Shown here: positions 8,873-17,526 of the stretch, piece by piece
Numbering within the stretch: position 1 is the stretch's first letter
How the letters are laid out: each line of letters opens with the position of its first letter
Source: Pseudalkalibacillus hwajinpoensis
GTDB taxonomy: Bacteria; Bacillota; Bacilli; Bacillales; Guptibacillaceae
Reading direction: 5' to 3'
DNA: 64,000 nt
Assembly (NCBI RefSeq): GCF_015234585.1
Contig: NZ_JADFCM010000010.1
Span: 47,632 to 111,631 of the forward strand
The notes under the pieces: generated by a model
Databases searched by the model: none
What the model was told of the DNA's origin: nothing
What the model saw: the letters and a program-made list of their open reading frames with translations, nothing else
Position numbers and translations under genes: made by a program

Positions 8873-10405
8873 CTATCCGTGATGTTGGTTAAGAAATGAA
8901 TGCAGAACGGTTGGAATCGTAGCAATAACATCAGTCGCCAGTACGTCAAGAGTAGTGTGAGTTGTTTGAACAAGGGTATCTGCTGCTTGCCCATGTAGAA
9001 ATACCGCATTGCTTATCCCTTCTTGGATGGACGAACTGTGCATAACGAAAGCAAGTACCATACCAGTCAGAACGTCACCGGTTCCTCCCTTAGCAAGCGC
9101 TGGATTACCTGTTGTGTTAACGAACTGACTTCCATCTGGGGAAGTTACAATCGTATTTGGGCCTTTCAATACAAGGTAAACACCGAATTCTTTAGCAAAT
9201 GAACGAGAGATCTCGAATCGCTTACGCTGAATTTCCTCGATTGGCAAGTCAGTTAACCTTGCCATCTCTCCAGGATGGGGCGTTAGCACAGTCGGTGCTT
9301 CCCTTGCCTTCAGACATCCTTTCAATTCTGCCAGGTGGTACAAAGCATCTGCGTCCAGGATGAGGGGGGAAGTTGTTGATAACGCTGCTTCAACGACTGA
9401 TTTACACCCCGGTTTTCTCCCAAGACCTGGACCAACAGCAATTCCATCGAAAGAAGAAAGGTCCTCCGGCACTTCTCCAGAGAAAAATCCTTCGCGAGAT
9501 GACCACCCCTGGAAAATTGTTTCAACGACTGTTCCAGCTACCACAGAAAGAATCTCATCAGGTACTGAAGCCTGAATTAATCCCGCTCCGCTCCTATAGG
9601 CAGCTTTCGCTGTCATAACAGGCGCTCCAACCATTCCCTTTGATCCTCCAATCACCAGCCCTTTTCCATGGCTTCCTTTATGAGAGGACGCCGATCGATC
9701 AGAAAGCGTGCGATGTACATCTGACTTTTGCCAGAGTTCTCTATTGAATACAGATGAAAAAGCAGCCTGTGGTAGACCAATATCAACTACCTCTAAATCT
9801 CCATAAAAAGCGGCATCTGGATAAAGGAAGGCTCCTAATTTTGGACACTGAATCGTATAAGTTTTATTCGCACGAACCGGAACGCCTTCGCCCACGTATC
9901 CTCCATTCGCATGTAGACCGCTCGGAAGATCAACAGATAAAACCGTTGCAGAAGACCGATTCAATTGCCTAATTACCTCATCGTATGGAGCACGAATTGC
10001 TCCTGATAAGCCAAGTCCTAGAAGACAATCGATAACTACAGAATAGTTTTGAATGTCCCGAGCGAATGCAACTCCGTCTTCATACGATTTGTAAGAATAC
10101 GAGAGGCTACGATAAATATCGAAGTGAGTTCTAGCGTCTCCCCTGATCTTTGAATATGGTGGGATCAACCAGATATCTACATCATATCCATGCTCTTTTA
10201 AATATCTTCCCAGAACAAAACCGTCGCCTCCGTTATTCCCTGTGCCAATTAATACAGCCACACGCTCTTCTTTTTGAATTCTGCTCTTCATCGCCTCGAA
10301 TAGAGCTTTCCCCGCATTTTCCATCAACATCACACCGCTAATCCCGATTTCCTCCATGGCAAAACGGTCTGCTTCATACATTTCTTCTCCGGATACGATT
10401 CTCAC
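8873..10405 (-). CDS. nnr: Bifunctional NAD(P)H-hydrate epimerase/dehydratase
   Basis: About 510 residues. The N-terminal YjeF_N epimerase domain has MLMENAGKAL and GTGNNGGDGFVLGRYL. The C-terminal ribokinase-like ADP-dependent dehydratase domain has GPGLGRK, LDADALYHL, LTPHPGEMARL and the catalytic ALAKGGTGDVLTGM. Together they repair hydrated NAD(P)H. The GTG at 10403-10405 lies 8 nt after AGGAGG and is chosen over an upstream ATG without a ribosome site. It lies between acpS and ydcC, likely in one transcript. Confidence 0.94.
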   Translation of the reverse strand: MRIVSGEEMYEADRFAMEEIGISGVMLMENAGKALFEAMKSRIQKEERVAVLIGTGNNGGDGFVLGRYLKEHGYDVDIWLIPPYSKIRGDARTHFDIYRSLSYSYKSYEDGVAFARDIQNYSVVIDCLLGLGLSGAIRAPYDEVIRQLNRSSATVLSVDLPSGLHANGGYVGEGVPVRANKTYTIQCPKLGAFLYPDAAFYGDLEVVDIGLPQAAFSSVFNRELWQKSDVHRTLSDRSASSHKGSHGKGLVIGGSKGMVGAPVMTAKAAYRSGAGLIQASVPDEILSVVAGTVVETIFQGWSSREGFFSGEVPEDLSSFDGIAVGPGLGRKPGCKSVVEAALSTTSPLILDADALYHLAELKGCLKAREAPTVLTPHPGEMARLTDLPIEEIQRKRFEISRSFAKEFGVYLVLKGPNTIVTSPDGSQFVNTTGNPALAKGGTGDVLTGMVLAFVMHSSSIQEGISNAVFLHGQAADTLVQTTHTTLDVLATDVIATIPTVLHSFLNQHHG

Positions 10406-10462
10406 AACAGGTCCCTCCTGACCGTGGTAAATTATATGAGGCAAGTCTCCACCTTATGCAGA

Positions 10463-10822
10463 CTAGCTTGACGAGCACTCAATAATTACTTGTGCAATAG
10501 CATGCTGCTTCGTATGTGAAATGGATATATGTATCTTCTCATCTTGATCGGCTGATTCAATATACGGCGCACCTTCTGGCGATTTCCGCACACAAATGTC
10601 TTGCCAGCTAAGTCTACCAATCCCAGTACCCCTCGCTTTTGCATACGCTTCTTTAGCTGCAAAACGTCCCGCCAAAAATTCCACACTTCTATGCCCACTT
10701 ATTTGCTGATATTCTCTACGTTCACGTTCAGTTAGGATACGCCCAGCAAATGCAGCATTCCTCTGAACAACCTGTTTGATGCGATCAATCTCAATCATAT
10801 CTATTCCGATTCCTCTAATCAT
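10463..10822 (-). CDS. acpS: Holo-[acyl-carrier-protein] synthase
   Basis: About 119 residues, the usual AcpS length. It transfers 4'-phosphopantetheine from CoA to acyl carrier protein. The Mg-binding motif GIDMIEIDRI is at the start and FAAKEAYAKARGTGIG is the second signature. The ATG at 10820-10822 lies 7 nt after AAGGAG and gives the canonical MIRGIGID start; a longer frame upstream lacks support. It heads the acpS-nnr-ydcC-alr run and is divergent from the rhomboid gene. Confidence 0.95.
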   Translation of the reverse strand: MIRGIGIDMIEIDRIKQVVQRNAAFAGRILTERERREYQQISGHRSVEFLAGRFAAKEAYAKARGTGIGRLSWQDICVRKSPEGAPYIESADQDEKIHISISHTKQHAIAQVIIECSSS

Positions 10823-10997
10823 CTCTATACTCCTTCGTACTAATTCGTCACAAGCCTGCATAGTGTTTTCAATAGTGATTATACCTCTAGCTATGCTAAA
10901 CTAATAAGAAAACGAGTGAGCTTAATTTACCAGCCACTCCTACAACATTTCATTGAACCAAATTGATAATAAATTCTCTGAAAAAGGTGGTCGAATT

Positions 10998-11759
10998 ATG
11001 TTTGTGCGAAATGAAGATTTTCGCTCATTTATCCGTTATTATCCTATCATTTCCATACTTATTGGTATACATATCCTCCTCTTTGTTCTCGTAAACCTTT
11101 TTGGTATGTATTCGATCTTAAGACTTGGAGTGGGCTACAATCGAGCGATTGAAATTGGTGAATATTGGAGACTTGTAACACCAATATTCCTCCATGGTGG
11201 ATTTGCCCACGTCTTATTCAATTCCTTTTCACTCTATCTTTTTGGTCCGGCCTTAGAACAGATGTTAGGGAAAACCAAGTTCTTGGTTGGCTACTTCGGA
11301 GCTGGAATTATCGCCAATATTGCCACCTTCTATTTGCAAGGTAGCAATTTCAGTCACGTAGGTGCTTCTGGTGCAATCTTTGGGCTTTTCGGGATATATT
11401 TTTATATGGCTTTCTATCGCAAAGAATTAATTGATCAAGCAAATTCACAATTGATTTTAATGATTCTTGGTATAGGGCTCGTAATGACATTTGTAAGTCC
11501 TAATATCAACATTCTTGGTCATCTCTTTGGGTTTATAGGCGGGGCAGCTCTGGCACCTATTCTTTTGATTGGAGCTAAACCATTTATCAATCGCGGCATT
11601 ATTCGCGTCAGACGAACGGCTGACAGTGGAGAAATAAGGTTTAAACCAAACCGTTGGCAACGGAGAAAAATCCGTACAGGGTCTGGTCGCGGCGGGAGAA
11701 TTCTATGGGGGATTTTCATTTTCCTTGTCGTGATTGGTTTTATAGCAAGATTTGTTTAA
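10998..11759 (+). CDS. Rhomboid-family intramembrane serine protease (YdcA-like)
   Basis: About 253 residues with six or more membrane spans. The catalytic serine lies in GASGAIFGLFG, the partner histidine in ILGHLFGFIGG, and the oxyanion-region HGGFAHVLFNSFSLYLFG is intact. It cleaves membrane-spanning substrates. The C-terminal tail (IRVRRTADSGEIRF...RWQRRKIR) is basic and cytoplasmic, longer than in B. subtilis YdcA. The ATG at 10998 follows AAAGGTGG by 7 nt. The position next to acpS equals that of ydcA. Confidence 0.92.
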   Translation: MFVRNEDFRSFIRYYPIISILIGIHILLFVLVNLFGMYSILRLGVGYNRAIEIGEYWRLVTPIFLHGGFAHVLFNSFSLYLFGPALEQMLGKTKFLVGYFGAGIIANIATFYLQGSNFSHVGASGAIFGLFGIYFYMAFYRKELIDQANSQLILMILGIGLVMTFVSPNINILGHLFGFIGGAALAPILLIGAKPFINRGIIRVRRTADSGEIRFKPNRWQRRKIRTGSGRGGRILWGIFIFLVVIGFIARFV

Positions 11760-11771
11760 CGAAGTTCACAC

Positions 11772-11808
11772 AAAAAAACCAGTGATTTTAACTAATCACT
11801 GGTTTTTT
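11772..11808. terminator. Bidirectional terminator
   Basis: AAAAAACCAGTGATT and AATCACTGGTTTTTT form a perfect hairpin with A and T tracts on both sides. It serves the rhomboid gene on the plus strand and overlaps the stop codon of the STAS gene on the minus strand. Confidence 0.9.
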
Positions 11809-12577
11809 ACGTGAAAGACTGTTTTAAATAATAATCTACAGCATCTTTTAAGGTTCCCGTAACCTCAAAGTTTTGATTTAATTCAAAATCATACTTCATT
11901 AATTGAAGCACATGGTTCGGTTTTAACCCACATAAAACCACGGAAACGCCAATAACTTCGAGCATCGAGCAAAACGATAACAGCGGAAGAACTCCGCTAT
12001 TTTCAATTTCTCCAATACCACTAAAGTCCAGAATCACACGTTCATACTTTCCATTGTTCAAAATTTGTAAAAGATTTAACTCGTTAACAAGGAAGAGCTC
12101 CTTTTCAAGTTCACCAAACAAAGGAATAATCCCCATATTATTAGATATTGGTAAGAAGGGGCTTGATAGCTTTTTTATTTTCATTAAAGCAGCTTCAAGC
12201 TCCTCCTTTTTATCTAATAAATCAAAGTTTGTATCAGCTAGTCTCTCTCGTTGCTTCTGTAGCATCGTGGACAACTTCTCAATGCGATCATCCTGTCTGA
12301 CACAAACTATCTGCCCGACTCCACTTGACCATTTTGCAAAAACCTGAAAAAGAGAATAGGGCGACTGAACCGTATTCATGACTAATTCTAATTCAACTTC
12401 ATCTTGAGAGGGGCTCAACATACGTACCGCTTTATCCCTGCTATCAAAATCAACAAGATCCAAAAAAGACGAATGGATTGAGAAAGCTTTCGCAGCATTT
12501 TCGGACTGTGAAAGGATCGTCAATGTCTCATCAATTAAAAAAGCTGGAAGAGGATGATCATTTATATCATAAATCAT
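11807..12577 (-). CDS. PAS-coiled-coil-STAS protein, RsbR/YtvA-like
   Basis: About 256 residues. Residues 1-90 look like a PAS fold (PLPAFLIDETLTILSQSENA), 98-140 form a coiled coil, and 140-255 are a STAS domain with the stressosome-type entry LSSPFLPI and PLFGEL. Compared with RsbR, the first regulatory threonine is replaced (Lys159), while the second is Ser194 in EIENSGV. No LOV-type flavin cysteine motif is visible. The start overlaps the cobalamin-protein gene by 11 nt, so the two are translationally coupled. I infer a stressosome co-antagonist or a partner of the B12 protein. An alternative GTG start three codons upstream exists. Confidence 0.82.
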   Translation of the reverse strand: MIYDINDHPLPAFLIDETLTILSQSENAAKAFSIHSSFLDLVDFDSRDKAVRMLSPSQDEVELELVMNTVQSPYSLFQVFAKWSSGVGQIVCVRQDDRIEKLSTMLQKQRERLADTNFDLLDKKEELEAALMKIKKLSSPFLPISNNMGIIPLFGELEKELFLVNELNLLQILNNGKYERVILDFSGIGEIENSGVLPLLSFCSMLEVIGVSVVLCGLKPNHVLQLMKYDFELNQNFEVTGTLKDAVDYYLKQSFT

Positions 12578-13220
12578 ACTGTACACTATCCTTCCAACTT
12601 TCAAGCCATTCACGTACCTGACGCAAATCAGCTACTAGCTTAGTTTGTTCAGAGCAGTAGCTAGACAAATCATACTGTGATGCAAGCCTACCCCCTACTA
12701 TTATCTCAGGTGAATGTGGCAAATCTTCTAGTTCGGTTACATATCGATTTAAGCGCTCCGCATGGTGTCGAATAGAGACCGAAATTCCTACCACTGATGC
12801 TCCCCACTTCTTAGCTTGATCTAAAGTATACTCAAGAGGTAAATTTGCTCCAAAAAGCTTTGTTTGAAATCCGTATTCCTCAAAGAGCAATGAAATCATT
12901 TTCACTCCCAAGTAGTGCTGCTCTTGTTCAATACAAAGAAAAAGAGCCTTTGGTCCTTCTGAATTCCGATTCGCCATCTTTCTAAAATGGGCATATCGTG
13001 ATAGAACATAATCACAAGTTGTTGTAGCTAAATGCTCGTCCGCTACAGATATTTTGTTTTCCTCCCATAGTATTCCAATACGATGCATCGCTTTTGTAAG
13101 AACTTCGAAGGTTAAATAACTGTTTTCCACCAACTCAGAATGATCCATTATTCTTTCCCATGCTTGATTTTGATCACCTTCAAGAAAGTCATCTGTTAAC
13201 ATTTCAATATTGATCGCCAT
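12567..13220 (-). CDS. Free-standing cobalamin-binding protein with CarH-type light-sensor motif
   Basis: About 217 residues with an N-terminal four-helix B12-binding cap (about 20-85) and a Rossmann B12 domain (about 90-195). It has Trp52-x9-Glu62-His63, the W-x9-EH signature of adenosylcobalamin photoreceptors such as CarH and LitR, and Glu100-x-His102-x2-Gly105, the lower-ligand motif. Unlike CarH it has no MerR DNA-binding domain. It is coupled to a PAS-STAS protein downstream, so output by protein contact is inferred. The ATG at 13218-13220 lies 7 nt after AAGGGG. Confidence 0.88.
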   Translation of the reverse strand: MAINIEMLTDDFLEGDQNQAWERIMDHSELVENSYLTFEVLTKAMHRIGILWEENKISVADEHLATTTCDYVLSRYAHFRKMANRNSEGPKALFLCIEQEQHYLGVKMISLLFEEYGFQTKLFGANLPLEYTLDQAKKWGASVVGISVSIRHHAERLNRYVTELEDLPHSPEIIVGGRLASQYDLSSYCSEQTKLVADLRQVREWLESWKDSVQYDL

Positions 13221-13302
13221 GTTCACACCCCTTTCTATAAGATGAATGATCGTTCTAAAAGTTTTGCTATTTCATATTACCTGACATTCTGCTACAAGAA
13301 AT

Positions 13303-14745
13303 TCACTCTTCATTATCCTTCCTTTTATTTGAACGATAGGAATACCAATTCAACAGTTCTTCTGCATGAGAACGACCGAGGTCTTTCACTCTAAACTGTT
13401 TTCCAGCAAAACTTGATAAAATCGATACTTTAAAGGTAGCTAATTGTCGACGCTTTTGGAAGAAAGTTGTCTCGATTTCCAGCGATTGAATCTTCTTACG
13501 AGAAACATAGACTCTCGTTCTTCCAATTTGCCTAAACTGTAACAGCGCCACGTCATTTTTCACACCAGAAGCCGCATCACGATAATGAAGATAACCAATC
13601 AGAGCAGAGATCGGTAGCAACAATATCGACATAGCGCCATATGGAACAAAGTAACTAATGACACCTATTGGTAGTAGAACGGGTATACAGAATCGAAAAA
13701 AATACCTTCTCCTAGCACGAACAGGCAAGGAAGTATACTCTTCATGTATCGCTAATTCAGGTAGAATTTCTGCAAGCACCTCGGTAACTTTCTTACGCTT
13801 TATAAGTGGAAATAAAATCGTTGAAAACTGTTCATCTTTTCCACCGCCACCTCCGCTCTCCACATAAAGCACAGAATAGCCGAACGGTTGACGAAGAACA
13901 CCCTCTACAATGCGTATGGCCTGGATACGATGCACAGGAATCGTTAACTGTCTCTTCTCTAAAATCCCTCTATTAATGATTAAATCATTCTCCATTCGAG
14001 TGAGAATGAACCCTCCATACTTCAAGACAGTCCCCAAAACAGAGAAGATCCAGGAGACTAATAATAAAAAGGCAACACCAAGTAATACATATGGAAGGGT
14101 GGCCTCCATCACTCGCTCTGTTATGCTCTCATAAAATGCATCAGGAAGAAGATCATCTACTTGGGAAGCAAAGGCTGCGACGAACGAGAGCACTACGCCA
14201 ATCCCGCCCGATGTGGATGCCGCTATAAGTAACTCTCGCCATGAAAGCTTATATTCGAATGTCTTTGGATTTTCTAGTTCTTCCACTTCTTCATCTAATA
14301 TTGGTTTTCTTTTATCATAAAGTTCACTTCTTAATAACTCTGCATCTTCACGTCTTAGAGCGGACATAACCACTTCAGGTTCGCCACCACCACCAGCGGT
14401 TTCAATTTGAACTTTCACAAGACTGAACAAACGTTGGATAAGACCTTCAGAAAAATCAATGGATTGAATTCTCTCACGTGGAATGAATCTTTTCTTTCGA
14501 AATATAAAGCCTTGATGAATTCGAAGTTCATTGTTTTCGACCTGATATGTATAAAAAAACCAACCAAGAACACCATTTCCGATCGTAAACAATAAGAGTG
14601 CCCCTATTGCTATAACGTGCCACCATTCATAACCGCTTCCGCCCCCAACAAAAACGAAGAAAATAAGAGGGAGCGCCGCTTCTCTTGCATATCTTAAAAG
14701 GGATAATAACATAGCCACTGGATGAAGACGTTTCTTATTAGACAT
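13303..14745 (-). CDS. ydbT: YdbT, PH-domain membrane protein
   Basis: About 480 residues with three bacterial PH (YdbS/YdbT, DUF304) units, each following a pair of membrane helices; the block RERIQSIDFSEGLIQRLFSL and its relatives VHRIQAIRIVEGVLRQPFG and SRKKIQSLEIETTFFQKR recur. In B. subtilis ydbST belongs to the sigma-W regulon and protects against membrane-active peptides. The start MSNKKRLHPV matches YdbT and overlaps the ydbS stop by 8 nt; a longer upstream frame is unlikely. Confidence 0.9.
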   Translation of the reverse strand: MSNKKRLHPVAMLLSLLRYAREAALPLIFFVFVGGGSGYEWWHVIAIGALLLFTIGNGVLGWFFYTYQVENNELRIHQGFIFRKKRFIPRERIQSIDFSEGLIQRLFSLVKVQIETAGGGGEPEVVMSALRREDAELLRSELYDKRKPILDEEVEELENPKTFEYKLSWRELLIAASTSGGIGVVLSFVAAFASQVDDLLPDAFYESITERVMEATLPYVLLGVAFLLLVSWIFSVLGTVLKYGGFILTRMENDLIINRGILEKRQLTIPVHRIQAIRIVEGVLRQPFGYSVLYVESGGGGGKDEQFSTILFPLIKRKKVTEVLAEILPELAIHEEYTSLPVRARRRYFFRFCIPVLLPIGVISYFVPYGAMSILLLPISALIGYLHYRDAASGVKNDVALLQFRQIGRTRVYVSRKKIQSLEIETTFFQKRRQLATFKVSILSSFAGKQFRVKDLGRSHAEELLNWYSYRSNKRKDNEE

Positions 14746-15220
14746 CTTCTTCCGCCACCCTTGCAAGCACGGAGATACGGTCTCTAAGCTCATCTGCTAT
14801 GTCATTTGATAGAGCTGGAATCTCGTGAGTCGTTGCTGCAGTAGAAATAGTCACAGATGATAGACGATAAGCTCTTAAAAGTGGTCCCTGTCTTGTATCA
14901 ACGTGTTGAACTCGAACCATTGGAATCAACGTTCGCTTCACTACAATAACGCCATATTTAAGCTCAATTTCATGTTCTGTAACTTCATACCGCCATTTTG
15001 ACCATCGTAACCTCGGTAAAACCCAGGTTTGTAAAAGGAAAAAGAGCAAAGCAAGTATACAGCTTATCACCAATGTCCATAAAGGAATTGGTACTATCAT
15101 TAAATGAATAACAAACAGACCACATAGGAGAGCAATGGCTAGTAAAGAAACCAGTCCACCAGTAATTTGCCAAACTTTCAATCCTTGTGGATCAATTTGT
15201 TTTGAAGGTTCCAGTCGCAT
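14738..15220 (-). CDS. ydbS: YdbS, PH-domain membrane protein
   Basis: A 160-residue partner of YdbT with two membrane helices (about 20-65) and one PH domain (about 75-150) containing TLIPMVRVQHVDTRQGPLLR. It overlaps ydbT. A good ribosome site (AAAGGGGGAAAAGA) precedes the ATG. I looked for a TGAAAC/CGTA sigma-W promoter upstream and did not find one. Confidence 0.9.
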   Translation of the reverse strand: MRLEPSKQIDPQGLKVWQITGGLVSLLAIALLCGLFVIHLMIVPIPLWTLVISCILALLFFLLQTWVLPRLRWSKWRYEVTEHEIELKYGVIVVKRTLIPMVRVQHVDTRQGPLLRAYRLSSVTISTAATTHEIPALSNDIADELRDRISVLARVAEEDV

Positions 15221-15536
15221 TCTTTTCCCCCTTTCTACCTCGTATCCTCTATTTTCTTTAAATTAGTATATCATGTTTATTAAGTCTTCTATTCTCATTT
15301 TTATCCTCTATCACTAGTCCTATCTGTATTCTTTGTTCCATCTTCATTCACCTTTTCATTTCATCAAAATCTCACAAAACAAAAAACTTGAGCAACATTC
15401 AGCTCAAGTTTTTTCTGAAATTAAAACTATATTAGTCCATTATGTTCATTTCTCGATTTTTGGCTCATTTCGAGAGAAAAGTTCTCATAGAGGATAAATG
15501 CCCCAAAAATTAATAACGTTTATGAGCATGGCAGAA
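15221..15536. other. Intergenic region with terminator and repeated motif
   Basis: It holds a terminator at 15381-15414 and two short segments (15455-15470 and 15503-15532) that recur near 21.57 kb. No coding frame with a ribosome site was found. Confidence 0.5.
15381..15414. terminator. Hairpin terminator
   Basis: AAAAAACTTGAGC and GCTCAAGTTTTTT pair around an 8-nt loop. It can end the transcript of the minus-strand gene at 15.5-16.5 kb after a roughly 120-nt untranslated tail. Confidence 0.8.
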
Positions 15537-16454
15537 TTAAAAATGTTTTGATACATAAGGTCGCTCGGATTCTCTCATACTAATGATTTCCTTTTGTTCA
15601 TGATCCCAAATCGATAGTATTTTTGAGTCAGCGTTGTAGAAAGTTAGATGTTGATCTGAACATTGAACAAGCTCACTACTTGGGATAGGGAATTTTTCTT
15701 GATACCCTGTTTTGGAGCATATATAAACGAGCTGATCACTTTTCCCTGTTCGCCCATTGATGCCATGAACAATTAAGCTCCCGTTCCAGGAGTGAATCGT
15801 TCGTGGAGAAAAGTCGAGCTTAAAGGAATTTTTTATCTCATACGAATCATTTAGAAGAAGAATCTGATTTTGATAAGAAGCAGAGATCGATAGCGCAGCA
15901 ACATATATGCCTTCCTCTGCGATCATCATATTAACTGGAGAATATCCAGCTTCTAGCGGGATCACTTTTTTTCCTTTGTCACCGAATGTTGTTAAAAGAG
16001 CTTCATTTCCCTCAACATGGTAGGAAGAAACAATAAGCTGATTTCCTTTTCTTTTTAGATCACAGAAAATGCCATTCACGTGCCACTGGTGTGTGATACG
16101 CGGGTCTTCCTTTGAGAACTCATAAATCCATCCATTCCATTCTTCCCCTTCACAAGCAATGCAAATTGACTCAGGGTATTCATAGAAACTTGGCTTCCCG
16201 TTTACTTGAAATGTTCTCAATTGAGCAAGGTTGTGAACAAAGACATAAACCTCGACATGGTTAGATGAAAGTTGCTTGGTAAACCAATAATTCTGGTTTG
16301 AATCCCTTACAACATTAGAAAAGCCTTCTTCACTTGCGATTGGTAGCTTGGGTACATTGACCCGCTCTGATGTTTTAGTATTGTGATGGGCATTTTCACC
16401 GGATTTGAGTGCTTTGTTCCCTTGCTCTAACGGCATTCCAAACTCTCCCTTCAT
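15537..16454 (-). CDS. Uncharacterised protein, possibly beta-propeller
   Basis: A 305-residue protein I do not recognise. It has no signal peptide or membrane segment. From about residue 40 it alternates short beta-like stretches ending in aromatic or Trp/Asn turns (NYWFTKQLSS, WIYEFSKEDPRI, QLIVSSYHVEG, GSLIVHGINGR, LVYICSKTGY, KILSIWDHEQKE), a pattern that suggests a small beta-propeller or lectin-like fold. The first 35 residues are polar and low in complexity. An alternative ATG at 16434-16436 follows AAGGGAG by 8 nt and is equally plausible as start. It stands alone. Function unknown. Confidence 0.7.
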   Translation of the reverse strand: MKGEFGMPLEQGNKALKSGENAHHNTKTSERVNVPKLPIASEEGFSNVVRDSNQNYWFTKQLSSNHVEVYVFVHNLAQLRTFQVNGKPSFYEYPESICIACEGEEWNGWIYEFSKEDPRITHQWHVNGIFCDLKRKGNQLIVSSYHVEGNEALLTTFGDKGKKVIPLEAGYSPVNMMIAEEGIYVAALSISASYQNQILLLNDSYEIKNSFKLDFSPRTIHSWNGSLIVHGINGRTGKSDQLVYICSKTGYQEKFPIPSSELVQCSDQHLTFYNADSKILSIWDHEQKEIISMRESERPYVSKHF

Positions 16455-16792
16455 AATCAGCTGCCTTCTTCCGTTTAGGCAAGTAGGAAAAAGGATAGAT
16501 ATTTATAACCGATCCTTGCTGTTAGTACTAGTTTAACAAACAATTCGTCAAGGGGGTATTGGGAAATAACAATAACTTTCGTCGGATTAATAAAGCGAAT
16601 TGTTTCCTACTTTCCCAAGTATTGTAGAATCGACTAGGACTTTATTCCTCGTTCCCTCCATTTAACAGGGGCACGCTCTCTTTACTACTATTGTATAAAC
16701 AGTAGTAGGAGGACGACTTTTACCTTGACACCCTTTCTCTTCTGCATAACAATGATTACGAATCCACTAATTTCAGGAAGGATGAGATTCAC
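16455..16792. other. Intergenic region between divergent genes
   Basis: 338 nt separating two divergent genes. It contains AGTAGTAGGAGG just before an alternative TTG in the wrong frame, and a GTTTAA...GGGTAT pair with a 17-nt gap that is too long for a confident sigma-B promoter. No other feature was found. Confidence 0.5.
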
Positions 16793-17431
16793 TTGGCACG
16801 CAACCATGATGAGTATATTCGCAATCTATTCGGAAATGAAGACACAGCACTTCAATCAGTCAATGAAAGCATTCGTAGAAATGGTATGCCCGCAATCTCA
16901 ATTAAACCTGAAGTAGGACGCTTCCTAGCACTACTCGTCAGTATTGCAAAACCTCGAAACGTAATGGAAATCGGTGCCCTTGGCGGTTATAGTGGCATCA
17001 TGCTCGCAGGTGCTCTTGAGAAAGAAGGCTCCCTCACATCTCTGGAGTTAGAAGAAACCTACGCCAATGTTGCTAAAGACAATCTCACTAGAGCGGGACT
17101 TGGCGATAAAGTGAAATACGTTATAGGACCAGCTCTTCAAAATATGGAATCTCTCCATAGCGCCGGCCAACAATACGATTTCTTCTTTATTGATGCTGAT
17201 AAAGTGAACTACCCTAACTATTTTAGTATGGCACTAAAATTAGCAACTCCTGGAGCAATCATCGTCGCTGATAATACCCTTCAAGGTGATAAAGTTTTCG
17301 ATGAAGATATCCATAGTGAGAATGTGGAAGCTATTCGATCATTTAATAAACAAATAGCAACTGATGATAGAGTGGAGTCCATTCTATTGCCTTTGTGCGA
17401 TGGCTTAACGATTTGTAGAGTAAAACCTTAA
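16793..17431 (+). CDS. Class I SAM-dependent O-methyltransferase
   Basis: A 212-residue protein of the catechol/caffeoyl-CoA O-methyltransferase family (Pfam Methyltransf_3). The SAM loop VMEIGALGGYSGIMLAGAL, the metal and substrate site FFFIDADKVNYPNY and the DNTLQGDKV segment are intact. The small-molecule substrate cannot be inferred. The TTG at 16793 is the only usual start codon near the expected N terminus; the frame stays open upstream to 16709 without another good start, so the true N terminus may be slightly longer. Codon use resembles the neighbours. Confidence 0.88.
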   Translation: MARNHDEYIRNLFGNEDTALQSVNESIRRNGMPAISIKPEVGRFLALLVSIAKPRNVMEIGALGGYSGIMLAGALEKEGSLTSLELEETYANVAKDNLTRAGLGDKVKYVIGPALQNMESLHSAGQQYDFFFIDADKVNYPNYFSMALKLATPGAIIVADNTLQGDKVFDEDIHSENVEAIRSFNKQIATDDRVESILLPLCDGLTICRVKP

Positions 17432-17443
17432 CTAGAAGAAATA

Positions 17444-17486
17444 AACAAGAAAGAAGGGAGAGCAATGCTCTCCCTTCTTTCTTGTT
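17444..17486. terminator. Perfect 20-bp hairpin terminator
   Basis: Arms 17444-17463 and 17467-17486 are exact inverted complements around a 3-nt AAT loop. It lies just past the methyltransferase stop and between two convergent genes. Confidence 0.8.
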
Positions 17487-17526
17487 AGTTGAAAGGCGAA
17501 GATACCACCTAACATCGCCCTCTTAT

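Noticed and set aside
13658..14595. Several short plus-strand frames inside ydbT
   Set aside because: Antisense shadows without ribosome sites or recognisable domains.
15221..15300. Sigma-W promoter expected before ydbS
   Set aside because: B. subtilis ydbST is in the sigma-W regulon, but no TGAAAC-N16-CGTA match was found here.
16531..16559. GTTTAA...GGGTAT resembling a sigma-B promoter upstream of the O-methyltransferase
   Set aside because: The gap is 17 nt, outside the 12-15 nt range for sigma-B, and it lies over 230 nt before the start codon.
16725..16916. TTG frame directly after AGGAGG before the O-methyltransferase
   Set aside because: The frame ends inside the methyltransferase gene and its product is unlike the family N terminus; a frameshift is possible but not supported by homology in that frame.
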